A DNA stretch of 64,000 nucleotides, taken from positions 51,034-115,033 of the forward strand of contig NZ_JNNO01000008.1 of NCBI RefSeq assembly GCF_000735585.1, in the 5' to 3' direction. Of this stretch, positions 17,220-27,409 are shown one piece after another. Source of the stretch: Devosia sp. LC5. GTDB taxonomy: Bacteria > Pseudomonadota > Alphaproteobacteria > Rhizobiales > Devosiaceae. A program made the position numbers and the translations under genes. The first letter of the stretch is position 1, and each line of letters opens with the position of its first letter. The notes below the pieces were generated by a model. It saw only the letters and a list, made by a program, of their open reading frames with translations. It did no database searches and was not told the origin of the DNA.

Positions 17220-18758
17220 ATGGCTGTGCAAGACAATATCGGTGGCAGCGCCCCGCGCACCTCGCTGCTGAATGACCCCGTATTCCGGGGTATCCTCTAC
17301 CAGATTATCGTTGGCGGGCTGGTCGTCGCTTTCTTCTACTGGATCATCGTCAATACGGCCCAGAACCTGGCCGCGCAAAACAAGACCACCGGTTTCGATT
17401 TCCTGTTCCGTACCGCCGGCTTCGACATCAGCTTTACGCTGTTTCCCTGGAGCCGAACCTCGTTCTACTGGCAGGCTTTCCTCGCCGGGCTGCTCAATAC
17501 GCTGCTGGTCGCCGTTATCGGTATCTTCTTCGCCACCCTGCTGGGCTTTACCCTGGGCATAGCGCGGCTGTCGTCCAATTGGCTGATTGCTCGCGTGGCC
17601 ACGGTCTATATCGAGACGATCCGCAATATCCCGCTGCTGCTGCAATTGTTCTTCTGGTATTTCGCCGTGCTCAAGGCGATGCCGGCGGTGCGCAACTCGT
17701 TCGAATTGCCGCTCGATGTCTTCATCAACCAGCGTGGTCTCATGGTGCCGCGCCCCTTGCCCGACGGCGAGTTCATCTGGGTGCTGCTGGCCATTGCCGC
17801 CAGCGTCATTGCCGCAATAGCCGTGGGCATCTGGGCCACGCGCGAACGCACCGCCACCGGGCGTTATCCCGCTTTGGTCGTGCAGGCTGCCAAGATAGCT
17901 GACGCAGTCGTCACTTTTCTCGTGGCTGCCCTGGCCTTTAGCCTGCTGTCGCAGTTCGTGCCGGCTTTGGCCAGTTCACCCGCAATTGCCTGGATAGCGG
18001 CTCTGGTTGCGGCCGTGGCCTCGCTGACCCGCTTTGCCCCCTATTCCAGGGCGGTGGTGGCATTCGCCATCACCTTCGTCATCCTGGCTGCATTACTGCG
18101 CGCCATGTTCGCGGCCTGGCCGCCATTCGCCATCGATCTCGGCGCAGCTGTCGCGGGGCTCGTCATGGGCTGGATTTCACTCGAAGGCACCCTGCGCCGC
18201 CCACCCAGCGAAGGCCGCTTCCCCCTGGCCCTGCTGATCCTGATCGCGGTCGGCATTCCTGCCTTGGTCTATGTGGTCACCGGCGCTCAACTGGCGTTCG
18301 AGCTGCCCGTCCTGGAGCGCTTCAATTTCCGCGGCGGCGTGCAATTGCCGCCCGAGCTGGTGGCTCTGGTTTTCGGGCTGACTATCTACACCGCAGCCTT
18401 CATCGCCGAAAATGTGCGCGGCGGCATTCGCTCGGTCAACAAGGGCCAGACCGAAGCGGCCCAATCGCTTGGCCTCAAGGAGGGGGACCGGCTGCGGCTG
18501 GTCATCGTCCCCCAGGCCATGCGCGTCATCGTGCCTCCGCTCACCAGCCAATATCTCAACCTCACCAAGAACTCGTCGCTTGGCGCGGCCATTGGCTATC
18601 CTGAGCTGGTCAACGTCTTTACCGGCACCACCCTCAATCAGACCGGCAAGGCCATCGAAGTCATCGCCCTGACCATGGCGGTCTACCTCACCTTCTCGCT
18701 GCTGACCTCAGCGTTCATGAATTGGTATAACGGCCGTGTGGCCATGGTGGAGCGCTAG
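17220..18758 (+). CDS. aapQ: General L-amino acid ABC transporter permease AapQ, enlarged
   Basis: 512 residues; AapQ is normally about 400. The family ends are present: GFDFLFRTAGFDISF, then GILNT-type helix LLNTLLVAVIGIF, RNIPLLLQLFFW, and the C-terminal EAA region GQTEAAQSLGLKEGDRLRL with QYLNLTKNSSLG. Residues about 221-330 are extra: four or so added hydrophobic segments between ATGRYPALV and EGRFPLALLIL. The gene is in frame with normal composition, so it appears functional. It forms the membrane channel with AapM. Confidence 0.94.
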   Translation: MAVQDNIGGSAPRTSLLNDPVFRGILYQIIVGGLVVAFFYWIIVNTAQNLAAQNKTTGFDFLFRTAGFDISFTLFPWSRTSFYWQAFLAGLLNTLLVAVIGIFFATLLGFTLGIARLSSNWLIARVATVYIETIRNIPLLLQLFFWYFAVLKAMPAVRNSFELPLDVFINQRGLMVPRPLPDGEFIWVLLAIAASVIAAIAVGIWATRERTATGRYPALVVQAAKIADAVVTFLVAALAFSLLSQFVPALASSPAIAWIAALVAAVASLTRFAPYSRAVVAFAITFVILAALLRAMFAAWPPFAIDLGAAVAGLVMGWISLEGTLRRPPSEGRFPLALLILIAVGIPALVYVVTGAQLAFELPVLERFNFRGGVQLPPELVALVFGLTIYTAAFIAENVRGGIRSVNKGQTEAAQSLGLKEGDRLRLVIVPQAMRVIVPPLTSQYLNLTKNSSLGAAIGYPELVNVFTGTTLNQTGKAIEVIALTMAVYLTFSLLTSAFMNWYNGRVAMVER

Positions 18759-18761
18759 AAC

Positions 18762-19889
18762 ATGACCATGGAACACGCTTACGTCCGCGATAGCATGGTG
18801 GATGCCCGCCAGCCGCCGCGCGGCACCGACGGGCCCATCGCGTGGTTGCGCCGCAGCCTCTTTGCCTCGCCCTCCGATACGCTGCTCACCATTCTGGGCA
18901 TGCTGTTTTTGCTCTGGGCCGTACCCCCGATCTACAATTTCCTGATCGGCCATGCCGTTATGCCGGGCGGCACGGTGAAAGAATGCCGTGCCGAAGGGGC
19001 AGGGGCCTGCTGGGCCTATATTTACGCCCGCTTCAATTTCTTCATCTACGGCTTCTACCCCATCGATCAGTATTGGCGCCCCAACATCGTCTTCGCGCTG
19101 GGCGCGGCGTTGATTGTGCCGCTGCTCATGCCCTCGGCGCCGTTCAAGCGCATCAATGCGGTGCTGTTCTTCGTCGTCTTCCCGATCATCGCTTTCTACC
19201 TGCTCAATGGCGGCGTGTTCGGCATGCGGTATGTGCCCACCGAACAATGGGGTGGTTTGCTGGTCACCCTGATCATTTCGCTGGTTGGCATCATCTGCTC
19301 GATCCCGATCGGCATCCTGCTGGCGCTCGGCCGCCAGTCCCAACTGCCGATCATCAAGACGCTCAGCGTCATGTTCATCGAGCTGTGGCGCGCCGTGCCG
19401 CTGATCACCGTGCTGTTCATGGCTTCGATCATGCTGCCGCTGTTCATGCCCACGGGCACAACGGTCGATAAGCTCCTGCGTGCCCTGGTCGGCGTGACCT
19501 TGTTCTCGTCCGCCTATCTGGCCGAAACCGTGCGTGGGGGACTGCAAGCCCTGCCGCGCGGCCAATACGAGGCCGGCGCGTCGCTGGGCTTGGGTTATTG
19601 GAAACGCACCTATTTCATCATCCTGCCCCAGGCGCTCAAGCATGTGATCCCGGGCATCGTCAACAACTTCATCGCCCTGTTCAAGGACACCTCGCTCGTG
19701 TCCATCGTCGGTATTTTCGACCTGCTCAATACCGTGCAATCGGCCAGCTCCGACATCAATTGGTCATCGCCCACCCAGGCCGTGACCGGTTATGTCTTTG
19801 CTGCTGCCGTCTTCTGGGTTTTCTGTTTCGCCATGTCCCGCTACTCGCTCTGGATGGAGCGGCGGCTGGATACTGGGCACAAGAGGTAA
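18762..19889 (+). CDS. aapM: General L-amino acid ABC transporter permease AapM
   Basis: 375 residues, 3 bp after aapQ. N-terminal tail, then membrane helices; [20 protein letters not shown] and [12 protein letters not shown] are AapM hallmarks, and the EAA loop reads [17 protein letters not shown] with [20 protein letters not shown]. This is the typical length for AapM. It pairs with AapQ. Confidence 0.96.
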   Translation: MTMEHAYVRDSMVDARQPPRGTDGPIAWLRRSLFASPSDTLLTILGMLFLLWAVPPIYNFLIGHAVMPGGTVKECRAEGAGACWAYIYARFNFFIYGFYPIDQYWRPNIVFALGAALIVPLLMPSAPFKRINAVLFFVVFPIIAFYLLNGGVFGMRYVPTEQWGGLLVTLIISLVGIICSIPIGILLALGRQSQLPIIKTLSVMFIELWRAVPLITVLFMASIMLPLFMPTGTTVDKLLRALVGVTLFSSAYLAETVRGGLQALPRGQYEAGASLGLGYWKRTYFIILPQALKHVIPGIVNNFIALFKDTSLVSIVGIFDLLNTVQSASSDINWSSPTQAVTGYVFAAAVFWVFCFAMSRYSLWMERRLDTGHKR

Positions 19890-19893
19890 GATC

Positions 19894-20694
<801 letters not shown>

Positions 20695-20697
20695 ACT

Positions 20698-20744
20698 GCA
20701 AACAGTGGAATGCCCTGTCGAAAAGCGGCAGGGCATTCGTTTGC
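20698..20744 (+). terminator. Long hairpin after aapP
   Basis: GCAAAC at 20698 pairs with GTTTGC ending 20744, and inside it GAATGCCCTG at 20708-20717 pairs with CAGGGCATTC at 20729-20738. It directly follows the aapP stop and probably ends or protects the aap transcript. It argues that the next gene starts at 20776 rather than inside the hairpin. Confidence 0.65.
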
Positions 20745-20775
20745 GTGGCTTGACCGCCGGGGGGCGCCTGCCAAT

Positions 20776-21834
20776 ATGTGCGCCGAAAGGCGGCCGGATT
20801 TGACCCGTTTCATCGCGCGATTACTGTCTGCCGCCGCAGGGCTCGCCTGTATGCTGACGCTTGCCGTCGCCCCTGCGGCTGCCCAGTCGACCTTGCAGAC
20901 CGTGCGCGATCGTGGCTTTCTCATTTGTGGCGCCACCAGCCAATTGTCCGGCTTTGCCCAGCAGGATGCCGAAGGCCGCTGGTCCGGCTTCGATGTCGAT
21001 CTCTGCCGCGGCATTGCCGCCGCCGTGTTCGGCGATCCCAACCTCATCGAATTCCGCCCCCTGCGCGGCGACAGCCGCTTCGCCCCCCTTCAAACCGGCG
21101 CCGTCGATGTCCTCACCCGCAACGGCCCCTGGACCGAGCGGCGCGACACCCTTTACGGCGCCAGCTATGTCGGCACAGCTTTCTTTGACGGCCAGGCCTT
21201 CATGGCCCCCCAGTCCTTGGGCGTCGTCTCCGCCTTCGAGCTGGACGATATCAGCATCTGCGTCATCGATGGCGGCGAGGATCTGGCGCGCCTGCAGGAG
21301 TTCTTCTTCACCAACCAGGCCAGCTATACCGAAGTGCCCTATGAAGACATGGCCGATCTGGCGCAGGCCTATCAGGCCGGGCTCTGCCAGGCCATTTCGG
21401 CTCCCGGCCGCCAATTGCAGGCCATTCGCCGTGCGCTGCCCGACCCGGCCAGCCACCGCATCCTGCCCGAGCGCATTTCCAAGGAATTGCTCGGTCCCGT
21501 GGTTCGCGACGGCGACAGCCAATGGTTCAACATCGTCCGCTGGACCCTGTTCACCCTGATCGACGCCGAAGAAGTCGGCATCACCGCCCTCAACATCGAA
21601 TCCCTATCGGCCGCCCGCACCCCCGCCGTCCGCCGCATCCTGGGCGTCGAAGGCGATTTCGGCGCTCCTCTCGGTCTCAGCAGGACTTTCATGGCCGATG
21701 TCATCCGTGCCGTCGGCAATTATGGCGAACTCTATGACCGCCATTTCGGCCCGCAAACCGGCGCCGCCTTGTTGCGTGGCCAGAACGCCCTCTGGACCAA
21801 TGGCGGGCGCCTTTACGCCCCGCCCATAATGTAG
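20776..21834 (+). CDS. Second AapJ-like amino acid binding protein (orphan)
   Basis: About 352 residues from ATG 20776 (a TTG at 20800 would sit closer to the signal sequence). The signal peptide region is FIARLLSAAAGLACMLTLAV. The body follows AapJ: GFLICGATSQLSGF, DVDLCRGIAAAVFG, RRILGVEGDFGAPLGL and ALWTNGGRLYAPPIM. It diverges in the ligand region (TRNGPWTERRDTLY, VIDGGEDLARLQEF). There are no permease genes of its own, so it may feed AapQMP with other ligands or act as a sensor. It probably arose by duplication of aapJ. Confidence 0.9.
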   Translation: MCAERRPDLTRFIARLLSAAAGLACMLTLAVAPAAAQSTLQTVRDRGFLICGATSQLSGFAQQDAEGRWSGFDVDLCRGIAAAVFGDPNLIEFRPLRGDSRFAPLQTGAVDVLTRNGPWTERRDTLYGASYVGTAFFDGQAFMAPQSLGVVSAFELDDISICVIDGGEDLARLQEFFFTNQASYTEVPYEDMADLAQAYQAGLCQAISAPGRQLQAIRRALPDPASHRILPERISKELLGPVVRDGDSQWFNIVRWTLFTLIDAEEVGITALNIESLSAARTPAVRRILGVEGDFGAPLGLSRTFMADVIRAVGNYGELYDRHFGPQTGAALLRGQNALWTNGGRLYAPPIM

Positions 21835-21836
21835 CC

Positions 21837-21895
21837 ACTTCACCTCTCCCTTGGGGGAGAGAGGTCGGCCCGTTCGGGCCGGGTGAGGGGGCCTT
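21837..21895. repeat. Dispersed TTCACCTCTCCC repeat, copy 2
   Basis: Nearly identical to 11472-11527 but with an extra GA in the first hairpin loop. It begins two bases after the stop of the orphan binding protein and separates it from the convergent cardiolipin synthase. Confidence 0.85.
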
Positions 21896-21905
21896 GCTTC
21901 ACGGC

Positions 21906-23357
21906 CTAAAGCACCGGCGACAGCAGCCGCGCCGCTTGCGTCAAAAACCGCATCGGCCAGGAACGCGCCTTGGCCTCGTCCAGTCCCACCTGCCGGCAGC
22001 TCTTGAAATCCTCCAGCAGCATGGTCTCGACGCCGTCGATGGCCTTGCGGTCGGTGAACCACAGCGTGATCTCGAAATTGATCGCAAACGAGCGGTTGTC
22101 GAAATTGACACTGCCCACAGTGGCGATCTGGTCATCCATCAGCACCACCTTCTGGTGCAGGAACCCATCGGTATAGCGATAGACCGAAATGCCATGCTCG
22201 ATCATCGCATCGGCATGAGCAATGCTGGCCAGCCAGACCAGCTTGTGATCCGGCTCATTGGGCAGCATGATCCGCACATCCACTCCGCGCAGTTGTGCGG
22301 CGAACAGCGCCGTGCGGATATCGGTGTCCGGCACGAAATAGGGGCTGACGATCCACAGCCGCTCCCGCGCCCGCCCGATCAGGTCGGTATAGGCAATGGC
22401 GCATTCTTCCAGCTTATCCGCCGGCCCGCTGCCCATCACCAGCACTGATTGATCGCCCGGCGTGGCTACCGTCTCGGGTGGCGCCGAGGGCAATACCTCG
22501 CCCGTCGCCCATTGCCAGTCCTCGCGGAACAGCAGCGCACAGCCCAAAGCCGCCGGACCCGACACCCGCACATGCGTATCGCGCCAGCGCCCGAATTTTG
22601 GGTCGAGCCCCAGATATTCCACGCCCACATTATGCCCGCCGACCCAGGCATGCTCGCCGTCCACCACCACGATCTTGCGGTGATTGCGATAATTGATCCG
22701 CATGGGCCCATAAAAGCGCAGGAATTTGTGGCGCTGGTTGAACCCGGCCACCTTGATCCCTGCCTCGCGCAATTGCGTACGATAGCGCTTGGGCATGCCC
22801 GTGCTGCCCACGTCGTCATAAAGCAGGTAGACCTTTATCCCCGCCTGCGCCCGCTCGATCAGCCGCTCGGCCAACTCCTGCCCCAGCGCGTCGTCGCGCA
22901 CGATGTAGAATTGCACCAGCAGGTATTCCCTGGCCTTGGCGATGCCTTCAAAGATGGAATCGAACGTCGCCTTCCCATCCACCAGCAGTTCCACCTCGTT
23001 GCCGGTCAGAAACGGCACTTCCGACACCTTGGTCTGCACCGGCCAGAGATGGCTGGTTTCCCGGTCGATCAACGCCAGGTCCTTGGCCCGCAGCGGCCGG
23101 GCGGCGCGGCCATTGCGGATGCGGTCTGTGGCGTAGTCGTCAAACGCCTTCCAGCCAAAGGTCAGGTAAAGAAATGCCGTCGGAAAGGGCAGGGCGATCA
23201 GCGATAGTAGCCAGGCGATCGAGCCCTGCGACGTCCGCGAATTCATGATTTCCCGTATCGCGCAGACCAGCGCCAGCAGATAAATCGCAGCCGTCAGCGC
23301 CGCAAAAATATGCAGATCCGCGATGATACTGCCCAGAATATATTCGATGCCGACCAA
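21906..23357 (-). CDS. cls: Cardiolipin synthase, two-HKD phospholipase D type
   Basis: 483 residues; the only start in frame near the family N-terminus is TTG 23357. Two N-terminal membrane helices (IFAALTAAIYLLALV and IAWLLSLIALPFPTAFLYL), then two HKD catalytic motifs: HRKIVVVDGEHAWVGG and HQKVVLMDDQIATVGSVNFD. This is the layout and length of ClsA-type enzymes that join two phosphatidylglycerols into cardiolipin at the inner membrane. It stands alone between two repeat clusters. Confidence 0.94.
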   Translation of the reverse strand: MVGIEYILGSIIADLHIFAALTAAIYLLALVCAIREIMNSRTSQGSIAWLLSLIALPFPTAFLYLTFGWKAFDDYATDRIRNGRAARPLRAKDLALIDRETSHLWPVQTKVSEVPFLTGNEVELLVDGKATFDSIFEGIAKAREYLLVQFYIVRDDALGQELAERLIERAQAGIKVYLLYDDVGSTGMPKRYRTQLREAGIKVAGFNQRHKFLRFYGPMRINYRNHRKIVVVDGEHAWVGGHNVGVEYLGLDPKFGRWRDTHVRVSGPAALGCALLFREDWQWATGEVLPSAPPETVATPGDQSVLVMGSGPADKLEECAIAYTDLIGRARERLWIVSPYFVPDTDIRTALFAAQLRGVDVRIMLPNEPDHKLVWLASIAHADAMIEHGISVYRYTDGFLHQKVVLMDDQIATVGSVNFDNRSFAINFEITLWFTDRKAIDGVETMLLEDFKSCRQVGLDEAKARSWPMRFLTQAARLLSPVL

Positions 23358-23459
23358 TGTGCCCGCCCGGATTCGTGGTGGGCCACTGTATCAGCCAAGC
23401 GGCATTGGACAATGGCGACAAAAGCGGACGGTGGCGGACCCGCCAGTGAATATCGGCGC

Positions 23460-23585
23460 GCTTCACCTCGCCCCTCAGGGGAGAGGTCGACGGCGAAGCC
23501 GGCGGGTGAGGGGTGCGATGCTTCCGCGTTCGATAGCGCCCAGCATGGCACCCTCACCCTCTCCCCTGAGGGGACGACAGAACCG
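23460..23585. repeat. Inverted pair of GC-rich intergenic repeats
   Basis: TTCACCTCGCCCCTCAGGGG at 23461-23480 starts one arm and CCCTCACCCTCTCCCCTGAG starts the facing arm near 23551; the two can pair. GGTGAGGGGTGCGATG (about 23507-23522) recurs near 54154. It lies between cls and cysK, both on the minus strand, and may terminate cysK transcription. Confidence 0.75.
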
Positions 23586-23612
23586 CTGGAGCCGATGTGT
23601 ATCCCCGGCCGC

Positions 23613-24662
23613 CTAGATCGTCGCCGGTGCAATCACATCCGAAATATCGATCGGCGCGCGCTCTTCCAGCCAGTTGGGCACTGGCAGTCCCTTACCGCGC
23701 AGGAATTCCGGGTTGAACAGTTTGGACTGGTAGCGGTTGCCGTAGTCGCACAGCATGGTGACGATGGTTTTTCCGGGTCCCAGATCACGCGCCATGCGCA
23801 CGGCGCCCGCGATATTGATCGCGCTCGAGCCGCCCAGGCACAGCCCCTCATGCTCGAGCAGGTCGAACACATAGGGCAGGGCTTCGGTATCCGAAATCTG
23901 GTAGGGATTATCCACCTTCAGCCCTTCCAGGTTCGCCGTGATGCGGCCCTGGCCGATGCCCTCGGTGATCGAATTGCCCGAGGATTTCAGCTCCCCATGC
24001 GCATAGAAATTGTAGAGCGCCGCTCCCTCCGGGTCCGCCAGCCCGATTTTCACATCCTTGCTGCGCGCCCGTAGCGCCTCCGCTACGCCCGCCAGCGTGC
24101 CCCCTGACCCCACGGCGCAGATGAAGCCGTCAATCCGACCGTTGGTCTGCTGCCAGATTTCGGGCCCGGTGGTTTCCACATGCGCGCGCTTGTTGGACAC
24201 ATTGTCGAACTGGTTGGCCCAGATCGCGCCGCCCGGCAGCTCTTTATTGAGCTTTTCGGCCAGTCGGCCGGAAATCTTGATGTAGTTGTTCGGGTCTTTG
24301 TACGGCTTGGCCGGAACCTCGATCAGCTCGGCGCCATAAAGCCGCAGCGCGTCCTTCTTTTCCTGGCTCTGCGTCTCGGGAATGACGATCACCGATTTGA
24401 AGCCCAGCGAATTGGCCACCAGCGTCAGCCCGATGCCGGTATTACCCGCCGTGCCCTCGACAATCGTGCCGCCCGGCTTCAGCGCCCCGCTCTTGACCGC
24501 ATCATGAATGATGAACAGCGCCGCCCGGTCCTTGACCGATTGGCCGGGATTTAGAAACTCAGCCTTGCCCCAGATGTCGCTGCCGGTCAGCGCCGATACG
24601 CGGTTGAGACGGATCAGCGGCGTATTGCCGATCGCGGAAATCAGGTCTTCGTGCTTGGCCAT
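23613..24662 (-). CDS. cysK: Cysteine synthase A (O-acetylserine sulfhydrylase)
   Basis: 349 residues. PLP lysine in GQSVKDRAALFI, substrate loop EGTAGNTGIGL, the QFDNVSNKRAHVETTGPEIW region, phosphate-binding GSGGTLAG and the serine/PLP-nitrogen motif near GGSSAINIAGA. It replaces acetate of O-acetylserine with sulfide to give cysteine. It is slightly longer than the enteric enzyme, as is usual for this order. It stands alone. Confidence 0.95.
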   Translation of the reverse strand: MAKHEDLISAIGNTPLIRLNRVSALTGSDIWGKAEFLNPGQSVKDRAALFIIHDAVKSGALKPGGTIVEGTAGNTGIGLTLVANSLGFKSVIVIPETQSQEKKDALRLYGAELIEVPAKPYKDPNNYIKISGRLAEKLNKELPGGAIWANQFDNVSNKRAHVETTGPEIWQQTNGRIDGFICAVGSGGTLAGVAEALRARSKDVKIGLADPEGAALYNFYAHGELKSSGNSITEGIGQGRITANLEGLKVDNPYQISDTEALPYVFDLLEHEGLCLGGSSAINIAGAVRMARDLGPGKTIVTMLCDYGNRYQSKLFNPEFLRGKGLPVPNWLEERAPIDISDVIAPATI

Positions 24663-24814
24663 GGATCGACAATCTGTGAAGGACTGCGGCGAGCCTATGT
24701 GCCGCCACTCATGGCCGCAAGCCTTCGGCAGGGGAATGGCATGCCATTTCGCTCCAAGCCATTGTCAGGCAAGGCTTTTGGGCGATAGCGCTGCGCGCCA
24801 GAATATCATTCCCG

Positions 24815-25279
24815 CTATTCCATCACCTCGGCCAGCGCTTCCAGCGCCGCATTCCAGGCTTCGATCGAAAAGATGCGCGATTCCGCGTCCGCATGCGCCA
24901 GGCCGCGCTCGGTAATGGTCACCTTGGTTTGGTCTTCGCCCACGGCCTTGAAGTCGATTTCGAGCACGAAGATCATATCGTCGTCGTCCCCGTCCTCGTC
25001 CTTGCTGACCCAGGACATGACCAGCTTCTCGTTTTCAACGAATTTCAGCACATCGCCGCTGACCACATGCTGCTCGGGGTCTTCATCGTCGCCAAAGGTC
25101 ACGAAGCGATATTCACCGCCCTCGAAAGCGTCGAATTCGGCCTCGTCGGCCTGCCACTGCTCGATCAGCGCCGGATCGGTCCAGGCCGCGAACACGTCAT
25201 CGATATGGGCGTCGATCGTGCGGGTCAGGGTGATCTGGCTTTCGCCATCGATGTCGCTGCCATTGCCGTTGCTGGTCAT
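24815..25279 (-). CDS. SRPBCC/AHSA1 domain protein
   Basis: 154 residues from ATG 25279; the frame stays open further upstream through the tRNA, but without a start signal. ITLTRTIDAHIDDVFAAWTD, then IEQWQADEAEFD and GGEYRF, KLVMSWVSKDED, and VTITERGLAHADAE follow the AHSA1/activator-of-Hsp90-like fold with a hydrophobic ligand cavity. It is very acidic, with a run of aspartates (DEDGDDDD). The role is unknown. Confidence 0.88.
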   Translation of the reverse strand: MTSNGNGSDIDGESQITLTRTIDAHIDDVFAAWTDPALIEQWQADEAEFDAFEGGEYRFVTFGDDEDPEQHVVSGDVLKFVENEKLVMSWVSKDEDGDDDDMIFVLEIDFKAVGEDQTKVTITERGLAHADAESRIFSIEAWNAALEALAEVME

Positions 25280-25365
25280 GAAAGGCGCCTTTCTGTCACG
25301 TGATCTCCTCCCTAAACCCGCGCCTGCGGCCAGGCAATGCTGTGCGGATAAGGAGCAAAACAAAA

Positions 25366-25396
25366 GCCCAAGCCAGGTGACCGGCTTGGGCTTTTT
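25366..25396. terminator. Bidirectional intrinsic terminator below tRNA-Asn
   Basis: GCCCAAGCC at 25366-25374 pairs with GGCTTGGGC at 25383-25391; TTTTT follows on the + strand, and on the minus strand TTTTGTTTT follows. It lies just 3' of tRNA-Asn, so it most likely ends that transcript. Confidence 0.85.
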
Positions 25397-25410
25397 GTAT
25401 TTCGACCGAT

Positions 25411-25486
25411 TGGCTCCGCGAGTAGGACTCGAACCTACGACCCAGCGGTTAACAGCCGCTTGCTCTACCAACTGAGCTATCGCGGA
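25411..25486 (-). tRNA. tRNA-Asn (anticodon GTT)
   Basis: Minus-strand cloverleaf: acceptor TCCGCGA pairs with TCGCGGA, anticodon loop CTGTTAA, T-arm TTCGAGT, discriminator G and encoded CCA at 25413-25411. The length is 76 bases. Confidence 0.97.
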
Positions 25487-25589
25487 AGACTTTCGGTGGC
25501 CTTCTTGCGAAGGCGAGGTCCGTGTACCGAACTTGATTTGCTTTGCCAAGCCCTCTTTGCAGCCCGGTGTGAATAACTTCACATTGGTG

Positions 25590-26198
25590 TCACACGTTGC
25601 GCGCCCGGCGCTGCAGCGCGATCAGGTCCGCCAGCGTATTCAGATTGGCAAATGGGTCCTGCTCATAGCGGTCGCGCCAGTCATGACGGCGCGCATCCAG
25701 CTGCCGATGCAGCGCCTTGAGGCTGGGCGCCGAGGTGCCGTCACGAACCTGGCCGGGCAGGGCGCCGAGCGCTTCGAGCTGCCACGCCGCATTGGGCGGG
25801 TAGAATGCCTCATCCCAGGCAGCATAAACCGCCGCCGCGTCTCCCAGCGCTGCCGCCATGGTCGCTGCAAATCCCTGCGGCAAAAACGGCGTATCGACAG
25901 CCACCGAAACCAGAATGCCGCTCCGCACCCCATTGAGCTGCAGCGCATCTACAGCCGCCGCCAACCCGGCCAGCGGGCCGCCTACCGGCCCATCGAGATC
26001 GCGAACCGCCAGCAGCCCGGCATCCGCCTTCAATGTCCCCGGCCCGGTCGCCAGCAACAGCGGCTCCGCCACATCGCCTAGCGCCCGTCGCACCCGCTCG
26101 ACCAGCTTCACCCCGCCAATCCGCAAGTCGCCCTTGCGCACGCCACCCAGCCGCTGCCCCTGGCCACCAGCAATGATGACGGCGTAAGGCGCGCTCAC
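25590..26198 (-). CDS. mobA: Molybdenum cofactor guanylyltransferase-like protein
   Basis: 202 residues. The nucleotide loop AVIIAGGQGQRLGG matches MobA; VAVDTPFLPQGF gives the metal-binding aspartate. MobA usually continues DKALLPLGG after the loop; here it is VRKGDLRIGG, so the lysine is kept but the aspartate before it is an arginine. It should attach GMP to molybdopterin. Its start overlaps the benE stop by four bases, so the two are translated together, an odd pairing. Another NTP-transferase role is possible. Confidence 0.8.
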   Translation of the reverse strand: MSAPYAVIIAGGQGQRLGGVRKGDLRIGGVKLVERVRRALGDVAEPLLLATGPGTLKADAGLLAVRDLDGPVGGPLAGLAAAVDALQLNGVRSGILVSVAVDTPFLPQGFAATMAAALGDAAAVYAAWDEAFYPPNAAWQLEALGALPGQVRDGTSAPSLKALHRQLDARRHDWRDRYEQDPFANLNTLADLIALQRRARNV

Positions 26199-27409
26199 AT
26201 GCCCTCCGGGCCCTTGGGCCGGGCAATGCCCAACCGCAGCAGGATCAATATGGCGATCCCGCCCACCAGCCCCCAGAACGGCGCGCCGACTCCAACAATG
26301 GTGATTCCCGAAGCGGTCGTGACAAAGGTGAAAATCGCCGGCAACCGCGATTCCTCAATCGCCAAGGCCCCCGACAGCGACGCCGACAGGCTGGACAGCA
26401 AGGCCAGCCCGGCCACCGCCTGGATCAGCAGCGGCGGCGAAGCAGCGATAAACGCCGCCGCCAAACTCGCCGCCGCCCCCAGAAACAGATAGCAAACCCC
26501 CGCCGCAGCCGGCGCCGGCCAGCGCTTGCCCTTGTCCGGATGCGCCTCCGGCCCGGCACAGATCGCGGCGGTAATCGCCGCCAGATTGCTCGTATGCCCG
26601 CCAAAAACCGCCGTCACCGCGCTGGCAATGCCGGTCATGACAAACAGCGGCGCCGGCGCCAGCTCAAAGCCATTGGCCTTCATCACCGCCAGCCCCGGCA
26701 GATTCTGCGAGGCCATGGTCACGATATAGAGTGGCAAGCCGATGCGGATGATCGCGTCCCACGTGAACACCGGCATCACCGGCACGAGATTCGGCCAGGT
26801 CCCATCCAGCGTTCCGGGCGGCAGATGCGTCGTCGTCGCCAGCACGATTCCCGTTACCACCACGGCGATCGGCACGGCATAGCGCTTGGCAAAGCGTAGC
26901 CCGACCACCCAGGCCAGCAGAATCGGCAGCGCCAGCAGCGGCATTTCAGCCACGGCATTGATCGGCGCCAGGCACAGCGTCAGCAACATGCCCGCCAGCA
27001 TGGCATTGGCGATCGGTGCGGGAATCGCCGCAATCAGCCGCGCCAGCGGCTTGATCAGCCCCGTCAGCACGATCAGCCCCGCCGCCACCAGAAACGCCCC
27101 GGCCACCGCCGGAAATCCGCCCACCGGCTCGCCCACCGTCAGGATGAACGCCACCCCCGGCGTCGACCACGCAAAGCTGACCGGCAGCTTGAGCCGCGAG
27201 CTGACCACGATATTGAGCACGCCAATGGCCAGGCACACCGAGAATAGCCCTGAGCCCGCCTGTTGCGGCGAAGCCCCAGCCGCCGTCAGCGCCGCCAGAA
27301 CCAGTGTGAATGTGCTGGCATAGCCCACCACGGCGGCCAGCGCACCAGCCATGATCGGTTGCAGATATTCGCGCCGGCCATCGGCGATGGCGGCTGGTAC
27401 ATGCGTCAC
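26195..27409 (-). CDS. benE: Benzoate/H+ symporter BenE family transporter
   Basis: 404 residues from GTG 27409, which has GGGGGA a few bases upstream; the frame extends further but lacks a signal. About 11-12 hydrophobic helices typical of BenE: ALAAVVGYASTFTLVLAAL, SFAWSTPGVAFILTVG, FVMTGIASAVTAVFGGHTSN and the C-terminal GVGAPFWGLVGGI. The family imports benzoate with protons, but no aromatic-degradation genes are nearby, so the substrate is uncertain. It overlaps mobA by four bases. Confidence 0.88.
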   Translation of the reverse strand: MTHVPAAIADGRREYLQPIMAGALAAVVGYASTFTLVLAALTAAGASPQQAGSGLFSVCLAIGVLNIVVSSRLKLPVSFAWSTPGVAFILTVGEPVGGFPAVAGAFLVAAGLIVLTGLIKPLARLIAAIPAPIANAMLAGMLLTLCLAPINAVAEMPLLALPILLAWVVGLRFAKRYAVPIAVVVTGIVLATTTHLPPGTLDGTWPNLVPVMPVFTWDAIIRIGLPLYIVTMASQNLPGLAVMKANGFELAPAPLFVMTGIASAVTAVFGGHTSNLAAITAAICAGPEAHPDKGKRWPAPAAAGVCYLFLGAAASLAAAFIAASPPLLIQAVAGLALLSSLSASLSGALAIEESRLPAIFTFVTTASGITIVGVGAPFWGLVGGIAILILLRLGIARPKGPEGM

